The notes under the pieces are model-generated. The model searched no databases and was not told the origin of the DNA. It saw only the letters and a program-made list of their open reading frames with translations. A stretch of DNA of 64,000 nt from assembly GCF_001667505.1 (NCBI RefSeq), contig NZ_LZHZ01000018.1, forward strand, positions 205,995-269,994. Reading direction: 5' to 3'. Within the stretch, counting starts at the first letter, position 1. Every line of letters starts with the position of its first letter. The translations under genes were made by a program, and so were the position numbers. Source of the stretch: Mycobacterium sp. ACS1612. Its GTDB lineage: Bacteria; Actinomycetota; Actinomycetes; Mycobacteriales; Mycobacteriaceae. Below, in pieces: positions 15,064 to 25,735 of the stretch.

Positions 15064-15309
15064 TCAATGCCGGCCGCGGTGATGGAACAGCAGTCCGCCG
15101 TACTCCCCGAACGGATACTGGGCCTGCGAGTCGAACGTCGGTGGCAGAGCACTTACCTGCGCGTTGCCCTCCGTCTGGCAGACGCTGGCATTGCCGGTGA
15201 AACTGCACGGCGGTGGCGTCGCGTCCGCCTGGGCCAGCGGTGCGAGGGTAATCGCGGCGGCTCCGCCCGCGGCCAGCAGGGCGGGGGTGATGAAATTGCG
15301 GATCTTCAT
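15064..15309 (-). CDS. Small secreted hypothetical protein
   Basis: An 81-residue preprotein beginning MKIRNFITPALLAAGG with a Sec signal peptide (h-region AGGAAAITLAPLAQA, likely cleavage after AQA). The mature peptide has about 53 residues with two cysteines (PPCSFTGNASVCQTEGN) that could form a disulfide. Start ATG at 15309 has AAGGAAAGG about 7 bases upstream. Longer frames from 15546 lack a plausible start. It is the first chromosomal gene outside the element. Mycobacteria carry many such small exported proteins of unknown function. Confidence 0.65.
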   Translation of the reverse strand: MKIRNFITPALLAAGGAAAITLAPLAQADATPPPCSFTGNASVCQTEGNAQVSALPPTFDSQAQYPFGEYGGLLFHHRGRH

Positions 15310-15589
15310 GGTTGGGCCTTTCCTTGTGAAATGGTGTCGAGTGGTTCCGTGTGAACCTGTTCGACGAACGTAGGTCCGCGGGATGGTTGCTGGCTCGCTT
15401 GTGCGCACTGCCCGCACAACGAGCGATATCCAAGTTCTGCGCGTTGTGCTCGCCAGCCGTCGACCAGATCCGACGTCGCGACCTGGGCAACAGTCGTCGC
15501 CGTCAGATTGAAGGTTGGATCCGCTGTTTTGTGCGGAGCCGGTCATCTACAGTTAACTCTCGAAGCCGCATTTGGGGACGGGGGGAACG
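15310..15589. other. Divergent intergenic region
   Basis: These 280 bases separate the divergent secreted-protein gene (minus) and membrane/secreted-protein gene (plus) and must carry both promoters. Overlapping reading frames here are not convincing. I see no strong palindrome. Confidence 0.4.
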
Positions 15590-16234
15590 ATGGACCGTGA
15601 GGACACGCGCGGGGGCCGCGGGAAACGCAGACGCACGCAGTGGGTGGCCGCCGGAGCTGTACTGGTCGGCCTGGGAGCGGTAACCACGACGATCGTCACC
15701 GGCGGCACAGAGATGGGATCGGTGCCGTCGGCGGCCGCCTCGACCACGGACGCGACCCCCTGGGCGCCGCGGCCGAACACCCTGCCGCAGTTCTTCCCCG
15801 ACATGCACTCCGAGGTCGGCGGGCAGGGCACCGTCAGGCCGCCGTCGGCGTCCAACCCGGTGTTGGCGTGGGCGGCCAAGGCCACCGATGCGGGCGAGGA
15901 CATCCAAAGCGCCATCCGCAGCGCGGAAGCGGCCATCTCCTCGCGCGACGTCGCAGGCGCGAAGGCCGCCTGTCAGCGCATGAATTCTGCGAACCAACGA
16001 CTGAGCAGCATGCTGCCGACGCCTGTAAAGGCGTTGACGTCCGAAGTCCAAGCGGTGGTGGATGAGATCGGCGCCGCGGCCAGCATCTGCCTCAACGCGG
16101 GGCCGGATGCGGGGCAGGGCGAGATCGACGCGTTCACCTCACACGTGAATTCCGCACTCGCGCACTACAACCGGGCGCTACAGATCGGTGCGGAGAATTC
16201 CGACCCGCGGGACCGGCCAGGCTTGATGAACTGA
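15590..16234 (+). CDS. Membrane-anchored or secreted hypothetical protein
   Basis: A 214-residue protein with a basic N-terminus (GGRGKRRRTQW) and a hydrophobic helix (VAAGAVLVGLGAVTTTIVTGG, about 18-40), which serves as signal anchor. The exported domain is helical (EDIQSAIRSAEAAISSRDVAG, KAACQRMNSANQRLSSML) with cysteines in AACQRM and SICLNAG that may pair. ATG at 15590 follows GGGGG at close spacing. It is convergent with sdaA 7 bp away. Function unknown. Confidence 0.6.
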   Translation: MDREDTRGGRGKRRRTQWVAAGAVLVGLGAVTTTIVTGGTEMGSVPSAAASTTDATPWAPRPNTLPQFFPDMHSEVGGQGTVRPPSASNPVLAWAAKATDAGEDIQSAIRSAEAAISSRDVAGAKAACQRMNSANQRLSSMLPTPVKALTSEVQAVVDEIGAAASICLNAGPDAGQGEIDAFTSHVNSALAHYNRALQIGAENSDPRDRPGLMN

Positions 16235-16241
16235 CCGCCGG

Positions 16242-17591
16242 TCAGCACTCGACGACGTTCAACGCCAGTCCGCCCGTCGACGTCTCCTTGTACTTGTCCT
16301 TCATGTCGGCGCCGGTGTCGCGCATCGTCTTGATCGCGGTGTCCAGGCTGACGTGATGAGTTCCGTCCCCGTGCAACGCCATTCGCGCCGCGGTGATCGC
16401 CTTGACCGCAGCGACGGCGTTGCGCTCGATGCACGGGATCTGCACAAGGCCGCCGACCGGATCGCAGGTCAACCCGAGGTTGTGTTCGATGCCGATCTCG
16501 GCGGCGTTCTCCACCTGCGCCGGTGATCCGCCCAGCACCGCCGCCAATCCGGCGGCGGCCATCGAGCACGCCGAACCGACCTCGCCCTGACAACCAACCT
16601 CAGCACCGGAGATCGACGCGTTGGCCTTGAACAGCTGACCGATCGCGGCGGCCGTCAGCAGGAACTCGACAATACCGTCGTCGGTTGCGCCCGGGACGAA
16701 GCGCGAATAGTAATGCAGCACAGCCGGAATCACGCCCGCCGCCCCGTTCGTTGGTGCCGTCACCACCCGTCCGCCTGCGGCATTCTCCTCGTTGACGGCC
16801 AGCGCGTACACCGTCAACCAGTCCATCGCGTACAGCGGGTCGTCGGCATCAAGCGACTCCGCCAGCAGACGTGCGCGCCGCTTGACCCGCAGCCTGCCCG
16901 GCAGGGTGCCCGACGCGGCCAGACCCGCGCTGACGCACTCCTGAAACGCCGCCCAGATCCGCAGCAGGCCCGCCCGCAGATCGGGTTCGCGGGCCAGCGC
17001 GGCCTCGTTGCGGGCCATCAACTCCGCGATGCTGCAATGGTTTTCGGTCGCCAGCCGGACCAGTTCCTCGGCGGTGTTGAACGGATACGGGACGACGGGC
17101 TCTTCGATGGGATTCGCGGCTTCGTGCTCGTCGACGACGAACCCGCCGCCGACCGAGTAGTACACACGCCGCGACAGCTCGTCGCCGTCGCTGTCGAAGG
17201 CAGAGAACACCATGCCGTTGCTGTGAAACTCCATGGCGCGCAACGACAAAATAATGTCAGCGGCGTGGTCGAACAGAATCGTGTGGGTGCCGGCCAGCAG
17301 CAGCTTGCCGCCGGAGTTGATCTCTTCGACCCGCGTCCGGGCGAACGCCGGGTCGATGGTCTCCGGCTCGTTGCCCTCCAGCCCGAGCACCACCGCGCCG
17401 GGCGTGCCATGCCCGGCTCCGGTCGCGCCCAGCGAGCCGTACAACTCGACGCGCACCCGCGCCACATCGGGCAGCAGCCCTTCGTCGGTGAGGTGTTGCG
17501 CGAACCGGCCGGCGGCGCGCATCGGCCCGACGGTATGCGAACTCGAGGGCCCGATGCCGATGGAGAACAGATCGAAGACCGAGACGGCCAT
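16242..17591 (-). CDS. sdaA: L-serine ammonia-lyase (L-serine dehydratase), iron-sulfur type
   Basis: A 449-residue, full-length single-chain bacterial L-serine dehydratase that converts L-serine to pyruvate and ammonia in the cytosol. The beta-type N-terminal domain opens with [20 protein letters not shown]. The alpha domain has the [4Fe-4S] ligating cysteines in [13 protein letters not shown] and [36 protein letters not shown] segment follows near the end, where a cysteine (VVEC) closes the protein, as in the family's C-terminal tail that enters the active site. It lies 4 bp upstream of the cwsA 3' end on the same strand, so it may be read from the cwsA promoter. Confidence 0.95.
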   Translation of the reverse strand: MAVSVFDLFSIGIGPSSSHTVGPMRAAGRFAQHLTDEGLLPDVARVRVELYGSLGATGAGHGTPGAVVLGLEGNEPETIDPAFARTRVEEINSGGKLLLAGTHTILFDHAADIILSLRAMEFHSNGMVFSAFDSDGDELSRRVYYSVGGGFVVDEHEAANPIEEPVVPYPFNTAEELVRLATENHCSIAELMARNEAALAREPDLRAGLLRIWAAFQECVSAGLAASGTLPGRLRVKRRARLLAESLDADDPLYAMDWLTVYALAVNEENAAGGRVVTAPTNGAAGVIPAVLHYYSRFVPGATDDGIVEFLLTAAAIGQLFKANASISGAEVGCQGEVGSACSMAAAGLAAVLGGSPAQVENAAEIGIEHNLGLTCDPVGGLVQIPCIERNAVAAVKAITAARMALHGDGTHHVSLDTAIKTMRDTGADMKDKYKETSTGGLALNVVEC

Positions 17592-17595
17592 GGGA

Positions 17596-18018
17596 TTACG
17601 GTCTTGGCGTCACGTCGACGCTTGGCGGCAACGGCGACGGTTCCGGCTGCATCGACCGGCGGACGATCGAGAACGCCACCGCTCCCCCGGCCAGCACCGC
17701 CGCGCCGACCGCGACGATCACCAGGGGTCGCCGCTTGCGCTTGGGCTTGCGGGCGTCGGCGATCACAGCGGGCAGGCTCGCGATCACTTCCTGCGCCGCG
17801 GCGAATTCCTGGGCGATGGTGTCCTGCGCCTCGCCGATCTCCTTGGCCAGCCTGCTCTGCTCCAGACTGCGCCGGATCCGCTCGGCCGCCGACTGCGCGC
17901 CCTGCAGACTCAGCCCGACTGTGCCGCGGGTGACGTCGACTGGACCGACTGCGGTGTACTTCAGGCCTCGGCTCAGCCGCTGGCTCGGGGTCAACCGGAC
18001 GTCCGTCTTCAAGCTCAT
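17596..18018 (-). CDS. cwsA: Cell wall synthesis protein CwsA
   Basis: A 140-residue protein with a cytoplasmic N-terminal part ([20 protein letters not shown]), a helical stretch and one C-terminal transmembrane helix ([21 protein letters not shown]), ending in a short Pro-rich tail. This layout and the location next to ppiA and crgA match CwsA (Rv0008c), which interacts with CrgA and Wag31 and helps poles and septa assemble peptidoglycan. The ATG at 18018 has GAGGTGG just upstream and is preferred over an ATG 51 bases earlier. It is divergent from ppiA across about 100 bp. Confidence 0.85.
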   Translation of the reverse strand: MSLKTDVRLTPSQRLSRGLKYTAVGPVDVTRGTVGLSLQGAQSAAERIRRSLEQSRLAKEIGEAQDTIAQEFAAAQEVIASLPAVIADARKPKRKRRPLVIVAVGAAVLAGGAVAFSIVRRSMQPEPSPLPPSVDVTPRP

Positions 18019-18118
18019 GTCCACCTCTTCCGCGGCGCGATCGTCAATCGCCTTCCAGCCTGCCACCAAGTGCCACCCCGCGTCGGCCGTTAGACGGCAG
18101 GTGGCACACTGTCATCCC

Positions 18119-18646
18119 GTGACGAGCCCCATTCAGACCGCGACCGCGACCCTGCACACCAACCGCGGTGACATCAAGATCGCACTCTTCGGAAACCACG
18201 CCCCCAAGACCGTCGCGAACTTTGTCGGGCTGGCGCAGGGCACCAAGGACTACAGCACCGAGAACGCGTCGGGCGGCTCGTCGGGTCCGTTCTACGACGG
18301 CGCGGTCTTCCACCGGGTCATCGAGGGATTCATGATCCAGGGCGGCGACCCGACCGGTACCGGCCGCGGCGGCCCCGGCTACCAATTCGCCGATGAGTTC
18401 CACCCCGAGTTGCAGTTCGACAAGCCCTACCTGCTCGCGATGGCCAACGCCGGGCCCGGCACCAACGGCTCGCAGTTCTTCATCACGGTCGGCGAGACGC
18501 CGCACCTGAACCGCCGCCACACGATCTTCGGCGAGGTCGTCGACGCGGAGTCGCAGAAGGTGGTCGACGCCATCGCCACGACGCCCACCGACCGCAGCGA
18601 CCGGCCCACCGATCCCGTGGTGATCGAGTCGATCACTGTGTCCTGA
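18119..18646 (+). CDS. ppiA: Peptidyl-prolyl cis-trans isomerase A (cyclophilin)
   Basis: A 175-residue cyclophilin. The catalytic and binding signature residues are visible in [39 protein letters not shown] and HTIFGEVV. It catalyses proline isomerisation during protein folding. The GTG at 18119 matches the start of mycobacterial PpiA ([19 protein letters not shown]), and there is no signal peptide. Upstream in-frame sequence is antisense to cwsA and not part of the gene. It is convergent with the PH-like gene, 3 bp apart. Confidence 0.95.
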   Translation: MTSPIQTATATLHTNRGDIKIALFGNHAPKTVANFVGLAQGTKDYSTENASGGSSGPFYDGAVFHRVIEGFMIQGGDPTGTGRGGPGYQFADEFHPELQFDKPYLLAMANAGPGTNGSQFFITVGETPHLNRRHTIFGEVVDAESQKVVDAIATTPTDRSDRPTDPVVIESITVS

Positions 18647-18649
18647 GGC

Positions 18650-19069
18650 TCAGCGGGAGCCGGCGTAGCCGGCGGCAGTCAACGCGTCGAGCACGTTGAG
18701 CGGGTCGGTGCCCAGATCCCAGCGGGTCAGCACCACCAGTTGATCGTCATTGGTGTCGATCTCGAGCAGCCGCACCTTCCGGGCCAACCGCCGAAACTCG
18801 GTGATCCGGACGAATTTGATATCGGCGGGCCGAAGAAGGTTTGAGCCCGTCCACCCGCGGATAACTAGACCGTCGTCACGGATTGCCAGTTTTGGCCGTG
18901 CGCGCCACGATGCGCTTGCAAACACGAGCAAACCCACTGCGGCAATCCCCAGCAGGATGCGGCCGGGAGGATCTGTGATCACCGTCACAGCGGCGATAGC
19001 CAAGATAAGCCCGATCATGCCGCAAGCTGCGATTCCGAGCGTGGAAGGGCTCCACTCAGTTTGCTGCAT
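18650..19069 (-). CDS. PH-like domain membrane protein (Rv0010c type)
   Basis: A 139-residue protein with two adjacent transmembrane helices (LGIAACGMIGLILAIAAVTVI, then ILLGIAAVGLLVFASASW). A cytoplasmic bacterial PH-like domain follows (LAIRDDGLVIRGWTGSNLL, FVRITEFRRLARKVRLLEID, VVLTRWDLGTDPLNVL). Size and position between ppiA and crgA match Rv0010c, a conserved mycobacterial membrane protein of unknown function. Possible role in envelope organisation is inferred from its neighbours. Confidence 0.8.
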   Translation of the reverse strand: MQQTEWSPSTLGIAACGMIGLILAIAAVTVITDPPGRILLGIAAVGLLVFASASWRARPKLAIRDDGLVIRGWTGSNLLRPADIKFVRITEFRRLARKVRLLEIDTNDDQLVVLTRWDLGTDPLNVLDALTAAGYAGSR

Positions 19070-19224
19070 CGGTGATTAACACCCTTTTACCGTTGCTAAT
19101 GAGGTTATCCACAAGTGCTATCCCCAATGGGGATGAATCACATCAGTGTGATCCGGTGACCGCAAGGTTGCTAAATTGGTAACGCGCGTAGACCAAGTTG
19201 AATTCATACCGATGGTCGGTACGG

Positions 19225-19488
19225 CTAGCGCCACCGCATCGTGAGCAACAACCCGGTGATCATGAAAGCAAAGGCGATGGCGTAGTTCCACGGGCCGAGG
19301 TCGGCCAGGAATGGGATCGCGTTCGACGCGAGCTGGAAGACGAGCAGCCACACCAGGCCGATGAGCATCAAACCGCAGAACAACACGACGAACCACACGC
19401 TCGACGGCCCGGCCTTGACCTTGACCGGCGTCCGGCTCACCGGGTTGATGGTGAAGTCGTTCTTCTTGCGAACTTTGGACTTGGGCAT
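19225..19488 (-). CDS. crgA: Cell division protein CrgA
   Basis: An 87-residue protein starting [15 protein letters not shown], the conserved basic N-terminus of CrgA. Two transmembrane helices follow ([21 protein letters not shown] and [15 protein letters not shown]) joined by a short loop containing LGPWNYA. CrgA belongs to the divisome, binds FtsZ, FtsQ, FtsI/PBPs and CwsA, and helps recruit peptidoglycan synthases to the septum. The ATG at 19488 is the family start; a longer frame extends to 19698 without support. Confidence 0.95.
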   Translation of the reverse strand: MPKSKVRKKNDFTINPVSRTPVKVKAGPSSVWFVVLFCGLMLIGLVWLLVFQLASNAIPFLADLGPWNYAIAFAFMITGLLLTMRWR

Positions 19489-19614
19489 GGCTACCTTTGC
19501 GGAAAGGGTCGTAGTCACACCAGTCGCGGTGCGACTGCGGGCAACTAGGTGCGACGATGTAACTACGAGCCTAACGCAGGAGCACCCTAGCCAAGAATTC
19601 CTGGAGACGAGCTG

Positions 19615-20364
19615 ATGGACAAGCCGCGCCGTAGCGCCTGGCGGTTCGGCGTGCCGGTGGTCTGTCTGCTGGCGGGTCTGCTGTTGGCAGCGACGCACGG
19701 CGTTTCCGGCGGCGGCGAGATCCGGCGTAGCGACGCGCCGCGTCTGGTCGACCTGGTCCGCGAGGCCCAGACGTCGGTGGATCGCCTCACCGCCGAACGC
19801 GACTCACTGGTGTCGACCATCGACAACCATCATGGCGGCTCACCCGGCGCGGACGCGGCGCTGGCGGCCATCACCAACCGGTCGGCCAAGCTGGCCGTCG
19901 ACGCGGGCCTGGACCCGATCCGCGGCCCCGGCCTCGTCGTCACCCTCAACGATGCGCAGCGCGACGCGGAGGGCCGGTTCCCCCGCGACGCCTCCCCCGA
20001 CGATCTGGTGGTGCATCAGCAGGACATCGAGGCGGTGCTCAACGCGCTGTGGAGCGCCGGCGCCGAGGGCATCCAGATGCAGGATCAACGGATCATCAGC
20101 ACGTCGGCTCCGCGCTGTGTCGGCAATACGCTGCTGTTGAACGGCCGTACCTACAGCCCGCCGTATGTGATCACCGCGGTCGGCGACGCTGCCGCCATGC
20201 AGGCGGCGCTGGCGGCCGCCCCGCTGGTGACGCTCTACAAGCAGTACGTGGTGCGGTTCGGCCTCGGCTACACCGAGACGCCGCAGCCGCAGGTGAAGTT
20301 GGTCGGGCACACCGAACCGGTGCGGATGAAGTACGCGAAGCCCGCAGGCCCGCTCGGCTACTGA
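19615..20364 (+). CDS. DUF881 family exported protein (Rv0012 type)
   Basis: A 249-residue protein with an N-terminal signal anchor ([21 protein letters not shown]) and a coiled segment ([22 protein letters not shown]). The DUF881 domain follows ([60 protein letters not shown]). It is found next to crgA and trpG across actinobacteria and is thought to act in cell-envelope or division context, but no activity is established. It is followed within 3 bp by a large hairpin that probably terminates it. Confidence 0.85.
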   Translation: MDKPRRSAWRFGVPVVCLLAGLLLAATHGVSGGGEIRRSDAPRLVDLVREAQTSVDRLTAERDSLVSTIDNHHGGSPGADAALAAITNRSAKLAVDAGLDPIRGPGLVVTLNDAQRDAEGRFPRDASPDDLVVHQQDIEAVLNALWSAGAEGIQMQDQRIISTSAPRCVGNTLLLNGRTYSPPYVITAVGDAAAMQAALAAAPLVTLYKQYVVRFGLGYTETPQPQVKLVGHTEPVRMKYAKPAGPLGY

Positions 20365-20366
20365 GT

Positions 20367-20415
20367 GATTTCGGTGTGATGAGTCGCGCTAGTCGCGACC
20401 GAACACACCGAAATC
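20367..20415. terminator. Two-tier hairpin after the DUF881 gene
   Basis: GATTTCGGTGTG (20367-20378) pairs perfectly with CACACCGAAATC (20404-20415). Inside it GTCGCG pairs with CGCGAC around CTAGT. It starts 3 bp after the stop codon and ends 20 bp before the trpG start. It can serve as a terminator or be a copy of a dispersed palindromic repeat; no T-tract follows. Confidence 0.6.
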
Positions 20416-20435
20416 GCGGTCTGTAACCTGGCCTG

Positions 20436-21110
20436 ATGCAGGTTTTGGTCGTCGACAACTACGACAGCTTCGTGTTCAACCTGGTCCAGTACCTGGGTCA
20501 GCTCGGGGTACACGCGGATGTCTGGCGCAACGACGACGAGCGCCTGGCCACCGAGGCCGCCGTCGCAAAGGCTGCGCAGCAGTTCGACGGCGTGCTGCTC
20601 TCCCCCGGCCCCGGTACCCCGGAACGCGCGGGTGCGTCCATCGCGTTGGTCGAGGCGTGCGCCGCGGCGAAGACGCCGTTGCTCGGGGTGTGCCTCGGAC
20701 ATCAGGCGATCGGGGTGGCGTTCGGCGGCACCGTCGACCGCGCGCCGGAGCTGCTGCACGGTAAGACCAGCACCGTGTTCCACTCGAATACCGGTGTGCT
20801 GCATGGGCTTCCGAACCCGTTCACCGCGACGCGGTACCACTCGCTGACGATCCTGCCCGACACCGTGCCCGCCGAACTCGACGTCATCGCCCGCACCGAG
20901 GGCGGGGTCATCATGGGCGTGCGCCACGTCGAGTTGCCGATTCACGGCGTGCAATTCCACCCCGAGTCGATCCTCACCGAAGGCGGACACCGGATGCTGG
21001 CCAACTGGCTCGGCTTCTGCGGCGCCGCGCCTGCGGAGTCGTTGGTGCGGCGACTCGAGGACGAGGTAGCCGAGGCGGTGCAGGCCGCTACGACGCGAAC
21101 GCCAGCGTGA
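20436..21110 (+). CDS. trpG: Glutamine amidotransferase subunit of anthranilate/aminodeoxychorismate synthase
   Basis: A 224-residue class I glutamine amidotransferase. The oxyanion/nucleophile motifs are LLSPGPGTPE and LGVCLGHQAIG (catalytic Cys about 84), and the His-Glu pair is in VQFHPESI. It supplies ammonia from glutamine to TrpE or PabB for tryptophan or folate synthesis. The ortholog in M. tuberculosis at this locus is named trpG (also pabA). No synthase component I gene is nearby, so it probably serves both. Its last 23 bp overlap the convergent 3' end of pknB. Confidence 0.92.
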   Translation: MQVLVVDNYDSFVFNLVQYLGQLGVHADVWRNDDERLATEAAVAKAAQQFDGVLLSPGPGTPERAGASIALVEACAAAKTPLLGVCLGHQAIGVAFGGTVDRAPELLHGKTSTVFHSNTGVLHGLPNPFTATRYHSLTILPDTVPAELDVIARTEGGVIMGVRHVELPIHGVQFHPESILTEGGHRMLANWLGFCGAAPAESLVRRLEDEVAEAVQAATTRTPA

Positions 21111-22968
21111 TCGGCGCGTCCTTGTTGACCGGCGTGCCCGCCGCCGGGCTCTGCGTCACCACCGCGTTGGTCCGCTGACCGCTGTTCTGCACGTCCGGCG
21201 CGCGGATCAGCTGACCGGTCCAACCGTAGCCGGCCCGCAGGTTCGGTTCCACGTCGGTCCAGAACCCGCCGCGCACGTCGGGCATGACGAACTGGTTGCA
21301 CTCGGAGAGCTGCAACTGGATCGGGGTGTCGACCGGCGCTTCCTGTCCGGCGGCCGGTAGCGTGCCGATGACCTGACCGCACGGCGCGGTGCTGTCGACC
21401 TGAACCGGTACGACGTTGACGAAGCCCGACGCCGTCAGGATCTGCCTGGCGGGCGCCTCGGTCTGCCCCTTGACGTCGGCCACCTGCCTGCTCCTCGGCC
21501 CGTCGCCGACGACGATGGTGATCTCGTTGGTCACCGCGGACGTCTGGTTCGGGCCGGGGATCGTGGTCAGCACCCGGTCCTTCTGCTCAGTGGTGGACTC
21601 CGACCGGCTCTCCTTGAACTTCCCGAAGCCCGCGTTGGTCAGCCGCTGCACGCAGTCGGCGTAGGTCATGCTCTTGCAGTCGACGACCTCACGCTGCTGA
21701 GGACCTGACGACACGTTCAGCGTGATCTCGTCCCCCGCGCTGATCGACGTGTTGGCAGGCGGGTTGGTGTCGATGACGTGGTCGGGCGGAACGGTGGAGT
21801 CCGACTTCTGCAGCGGGTTGACCTTGAAGCCCGCGTTCTGCAGCTTGGCGATCGCGTCGGCGCTGACCATGTTGCGGACGTCGGGCACCTGCACGTCGCG
21901 AGTGTTGCCGCCGAACATGTTGATGGCGACCGTCACCACGACGGTCAGCACCGCCAGCACCGCTACCGCGATCAGCCAGCGCCCGACCGAACCGCCGCGG
22001 TCGGATTTGTCGTCGTATCCGGGCTGCGGGCGCCCGACAGGGTCGATCCGATCGGTCCGGTGCTCCGAGGTCGGCGACGACAACATCGACGTCCGCTCGG
22101 CGTCGGTGAGCACCTTCGGCGCCTCGGGTGCCTCGCCGCTGTGCACCCGCACCAGGTCGGCGCGCATCTCCGCGGCAGATTGATAGCGGTTGTCCGGGTT
22201 TTTGGCCAGTGCCTTGAGCACGACCGCGTCGAGTTCCGGCGAGATGTCGTTGTGCCGCTGCGACGGCGGCACGGGATCCTCGCGGACATGCTGATAGGCC
22301 ACCGCGACCGGCGAGTCGCCGATGAAAGGTGGCTCCCCGGTGAGGATTTCGTACAGCACGCAGCCCAGCGAGTAGACGTCGGAGCGCGCGTCGACCTTCT
22401 CGCCGCGGGCCTGCTCGGGCGACAGGTACTGCGCGGTGCCGATCACCGCGGCGGTCTGGGTGACGCTGTTGGCGTCGGCCAGCGCGCGGGCGATGCCGAA
22501 GTCCATCACCTTCACCGCGCCGGCCTTGCTGATCATGATGTTCGCGGGCTTGACGTCGCGGTGGATGATGCCGTGCTGGTGGCTGAAGTTCAGCGCCTGG
22601 CAGGCGTCGGCGATCACCTCGATGGCCCGCTTGACGGGCATCGGGCCCTCCGAGTGCACGATGTCGCGCAGCGTGACCCCGTCGACGTACTCCATCACGA
22701 TGTACGGCAACGGCCCGGTCGCGGTCTCCGCCTCACCGGTGTCGTAGACCGCGACGATCGCCGGATGGTTCAACGCCGCCGCGTTCTGTGCCTCGCGGCG
22801 GAACCTCAGATAGAAGCTGGGATCGCGGGCCAGGTCGGCGCGCAGCACCTTGATGGCCACGTCGCGGTGCAACCGGAGATCGCGCGCCAAGTGCACCTCG
22901 GACATCCCGCCGAAGCCGAGGATTTCACCGAGTTCATACCGGTCGGACAGATGCTGCGGGGTCGTCAT
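21088..22968 (-). CDS. pknB: Serine/threonine-protein kinase PknB with PASTA domains
   Basis: A 626-residue receptor kinase. The cytoplasmic kinase domain (1-280) has the glycine loop [17 protein letters not shown] lysine, HRDVKPANI catalytic loop, DFGIA, and the activation-loop [19 protein letters not shown] Thr-rich juxtamembrane linker and one transmembrane helix ([19 protein letters not shown]) lead to four extracellular PASTA repeats that bind muropeptides. It controls growth, division and peptidoglycan synthesis and is dephosphorylated by PstP. The start at 22968 gives the family N-terminus [16 protein letters not shown] and overlaps the pknA stop (ATGA). Cysteines in the PASTA region ([23 protein letters not shown]) are absent from the M. 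tuberculosis protein as I recall it. Confidence 0.97.
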   Translation of the reverse strand: MTTPQHLSDRYELGEILGFGGMSEVHLARDLRLHRDVAIKVLRADLARDPSFYLRFRREAQNAAALNHPAIVAVYDTGEAETATGPLPYIVMEYVDGVTLRDIVHSEGPMPVKRAIEVIADACQALNFSHQHGIIHRDVKPANIMISKAGAVKVMDFGIARALADANSVTQTAAVIGTAQYLSPEQARGEKVDARSDVYSLGCVLYEILTGEPPFIGDSPVAVAYQHVREDPVPPSQRHNDISPELDAVVLKALAKNPDNRYQSAAEMRADLVRVHSGEAPEAPKVLTDAERTSMLSSPTSEHRTDRIDPVGRPQPGYDDKSDRGGSVGRWLIAVAVLAVLTVVVTVAINMFGGNTRDVQVPDVRNMVSADAIAKLQNAGFKVNPLQKSDSTVPPDHVIDTNPPANTSISAGDEITLNVSSGPQQREVVDCKSMTYADCVQRLTNAGFGKFKESRSESTTEQKDRVLTTIPGPNQTSAVTNEITIVVGDGPRSRQVADVKGQTEAPARQILTASGFVNVVPVQVDSTAPCGQVIGTLPAAGQEAPVDTPIQLQLSECNQFVMPDVRGGFWTDVEPNLRAGYGWTGQLIRAPDVQNSGQRTNAVVTQSPAAGTPVNKDAPITLAFAS

Positions 22969-24263
22969 TTCCATGTCTGTTCTGGTACCCATGGCGCCAC
23001 CGGCACCTTTGCCGGAGACGCAACGAAGTCGGTATCCCGTTCACCATGACCGATGGTGCCGTCATCGGTCCAACCGGGCATCGCCGTCGGCGACTGGAAG
23101 GGGGTCGTCTGGGTAATCGTATTCGTCACGGTTGGCGGCGGTGACTGCCGGTCCTTCTTGTCTTGGGCGTTCAGCACGATCAGGATCGCGATCACGATGG
23201 CCAGGGCGCCGAGCACGCCCGCGGCCCACAGCAACGCGCGCTGGCCCGACGAGAACGTGCGCCGCGGCGGCGGAGCGCTGCGGTGGCTGCCGGTGACGGG
23301 GCGCGGCCTGGCCGTGGTTGCCGGCGCCCGGCCGGTCATGTCTGCGGCCGCCCGCGCCTGCGCGGCCGACGGCACCGCGGTTGGCGCTGCCCTGCCGATC
23401 GACGGTGCCTGGTTGGGCCGCGGCGGACGGCGACCGGACCGCACCGCGGCGACCGCGTCGGCGAACGGCCCGCCGGACCTGTACCGCATACCGGGGTTCT
23501 TCACCAGCGTGATCTCGATGAGTTCACGCACGTTGGGCGGCAGGTCGGCGGGCAGCGGCGGCGGGGTCTCCTTGATGTGCTTCATCGCGACCGTCAGCGC
23601 ACCGTCGCCGGTGAACGGCCGTTTGCCCGAAACGGATTCGTAGCCAACAACTCCCAGCGAGTACACGTCGCTGGCCGCGGTGGCGTCATGTCCGAGCGCC
23701 TGCTCCGGCGCGATGTACTGCGCGGTGCCCATCACCATGCCGGTCTGGGTGACCGGCGCGGCGTCGACCGCCTTGGCGATGCCGAAGTCCGTGAGCTTGA
23801 CCTGGCCGGTCGGGGTGATCAGGATGTTGCCCGGCTTCACGTCGCGATGTACCAGGCCCGCGGTGTGCGCGACCTGCAGGGCGCGCCCCGTCTGCTCCAG
23901 CATGTCGAGAGCGTGCCGCAACGACAGCCGGCCGGTCCGCTTGAGCACCGAGTTCAGCGGTTCGCCGTTGACCAGTTCCATCACCAGGTAGGCGGTGCGG
24001 CCCTCGCCGTCCATCTCGGTCTCGCCGTAGTCGTACACACTGGCGATGCCGGGGTGGTTGAGCATCGCGACGGTGCGGGCCTCGGCACGGAACCGCTCGA
24101 CGAACTCGGGGTCGGTCGAGTACTCCGCCTTGAGCACCTTGATCGCGACGCGGCGGCCGAGCCTGGAGTCGATGCCCTCCCACACCTGACCCATGCCGCC
24201 GGTGGCGATCAGACGCTGCAGCCGATACCGGCCGGACAGCGTGACTCCGACGCGTGCGCTCAT
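22965..24263 (-). CDS. pknA: Serine/threonine-protein kinase PknA
   Basis: A 432-residue membrane kinase. The kinase domain (about 10-275) shows [41 protein letters not shown] and [12 protein letters not shown] Pro/Arg-rich juxtamembrane region and a single transmembrane helix ([21 protein letters not shown]) follow. The extracytoplasmic tail is short and low in complexity, without PASTA repeats. PknA phosphorylates cell-division and wall-synthesis proteins (for example Wag31 and FtsZ in M. tuberculosis). It overlaps pbpA upstream and pknB downstream by 4 bp each. Confidence 0.97.
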   Translation of the reverse strand: MSARVGVTLSGRYRLQRLIATGGMGQVWEGIDSRLGRRVAIKVLKAEYSTDPEFVERFRAEARTVAMLNHPGIASVYDYGETEMDGEGRTAYLVMELVNGEPLNSVLKRTGRLSLRHALDMLEQTGRALQVAHTAGLVHRDVKPGNILITPTGQVKLTDFGIAKAVDAAPVTQTGMVMGTAQYIAPEQALGHDATAASDVYSLGVVGYESVSGKRPFTGDGALTVAMKHIKETPPPLPADLPPNVRELIEITLVKNPGMRYRSGGPFADAVAAVRSGRRPPRPNQAPSIGRAAPTAVPSAAQARAAADMTGRAPATTARPRPVTGSHRSAPPPRRTFSSGQRALLWAAGVLGALAIVIAILIVLNAQDKKDRQSPPPTVTNTITQTTPFQSPTAMPGWTDDGTIGHGERDTDFVASPAKVPVAPWVPEQTWK

Positions 24264-25735
24264 GAACCCTCCCGAAGCGCCGCCGCGATGGTGGCGCGTC
24301 CAATGGGAGCGGCTACCGCACCGCCGGTCGCAGACAGCCGGTCACCACCGTTTTCGACCACGACAGCAACGGCAACCTTGGGGGCCGATGCCGGCGCGAA
24401 AGCGATGTACCAGGCGTGTGGCGGCGTATTGCGCGGATCGGTGCCGTGCTCCGCCGTGCCGGTCTTGGATGCGATCTGCACGCCGGCGATGGCTCCCTTC
24501 TGCTGCGTCACCTGCTCGGCGGCGACCATCAAATCCGTAAGTGTATTCGCCACCTGCTCGGACACCGCCCGACGCTCCTCGCGCGGAGCCGTCGTGCTGA
24601 TGTTGGCGAGGTCGGGTCCCTTCAGACTATCGACAAGATAGGGCTGCATCGTCACCCCTTTGTTCGCGATGGTGGCGGCGACCAGCGCGTTCTGCAGCGG
24701 CGTGAGTGCGACGTCTTTTTGTCCGATGCTCGACATGCCCAGGGCGGCGGCGTCGGCGATCGGGCCGACGGTGGACTCGGAAACTTGAAGCGGAATGGCC
24801 GGGGCGGGGCTGTCGAGCCCGAACGCCATGGCCGTCGATCGGAGCTTGTCCACCCCGGTGTTGATGCCGAGTTGGACGAAGGCGGTGTTGCAGGACTTGG
24901 CGAACGCATCGCGCAGCGATGCGGTCGGGCCTGCGCCGCATGCCGCGCCGCCGTAGTTCTCCAACGTTGCGGTGCTGTCCGGCAACGGAATTCGCGGCGC
25001 CGACGTCAACTGGGTGTTCTCCGTGGCGCCAGCCTGCAACGCGGCCGCGGTGGTGATCACCTTGAACGTCGAACCCGGGGGATACGTCTCAGCGATGGCC
25101 CGGTTCAGCAGCGGCGAGTCGGGATTGTCGCGCAGCTGCTGCCACGCGGTGGACTGCTCCTGAATGTCGTGGGTGGCAAGCAAATTGGGGTCATACGACG
25201 GCGACGACACCATCGCCAGCACCTTGCCGGTCGAAGGTTCCAACGCCACCACGGCGCCCTTGCACGGGCCGTTGCAGCCGTCCTCCATCGCATCCCACGC
25301 GGCCTGCTGCACCTGCGGATTGATGGTGGTCGCGACATTGCCGCCGCGCGGGTCGCGGCCGGTGAAGAAGTCAGCCAACCGCCGTCCGAACAACCGCTGG
25401 TCGGAGCCGTTGAGGATGGTGTCCTCAGCGCGCTCGAGGCCGGTGCTGGAATAGCTCAACGAGTAGAACCCGGTGACCGGCGCGTACGCCAGCGGGTTGG
25501 GGTAGACCCGCAGGAACCGGAACCGGCCGTTGGTCGACACCGAATACGCCAGCAGTTGCCCGCCCGCCGAGATCTGGCCCCGCTGCCGCGAATACTCATC
25601 GAGCAGCACCCGCTGATTACGCGGATCCGCACGCAACCCGTCGGCGGTGAAGACTTGCGTCAGTGTGGCATTCGCCAACAGCAGCACGATCAGGGCCATG
25701 ATGGTGACGGCTATCCGGCGCAGTGAGGTGTTCAT
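24260..25735 (-). CDS. pbpA: Penicillin-binding protein A (class B transpeptidase)
   Basis: A 491-residue class B penicillin-binding protein. An N-terminal membrane anchor ([20 protein letters not shown]) precedes the dimerisation domain and the transpeptidase domain. The active-site motifs are [11 protein letters not shown] (SxxK), SCNTAF (SxN) and [10 protein letters not shown] (KTG). It crosslinks peptidoglycan at the septum and is a PknB substrate in M. tuberculosis. The ATG at 25735 overlaps the rodA stop (ATGA). The frame continues upstream to 25885 but that part overlaps rodA and is not the family N-terminus. Confidence 0.96.
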   Translation of the reverse strand: MNTSLRRIAVTIMALIVLLLANATLTQVFTADGLRADPRNQRVLLDEYSRQRGQISAGGQLLAYSVSTNGRFRFLRVYPNPLAYAPVTGFYSLSYSSTGLERAEDTILNGSDQRLFGRRLADFFTGRDPRGGNVATTINPQVQQAAWDAMEDGCNGPCKGAVVALEPSTGKVLAMVSSPSYDPNLLATHDIQEQSTAWQQLRDNPDSPLLNRAIAETYPPGSTFKVITTAAALQAGATENTQLTSAPRIPLPDSTATLENYGGAACGAGPTASLRDAFAKSCNTAFVQLGINTGVDKLRSTAMAFGLDSPAPAIPLQVSESTVGPIADAAALGMSSIGQKDVALTPLQNALVAATIANKGVTMQPYLVDSLKGPDLANISTTAPREERRAVSEQVANTLTDLMVAAEQVTQQKGAIAGVQIASKTGTAEHGTDPRNTPPHAWYIAFAPASAPKVAVAVVVENGGDRLSATGGAVAAPIGRATIAAALREGS

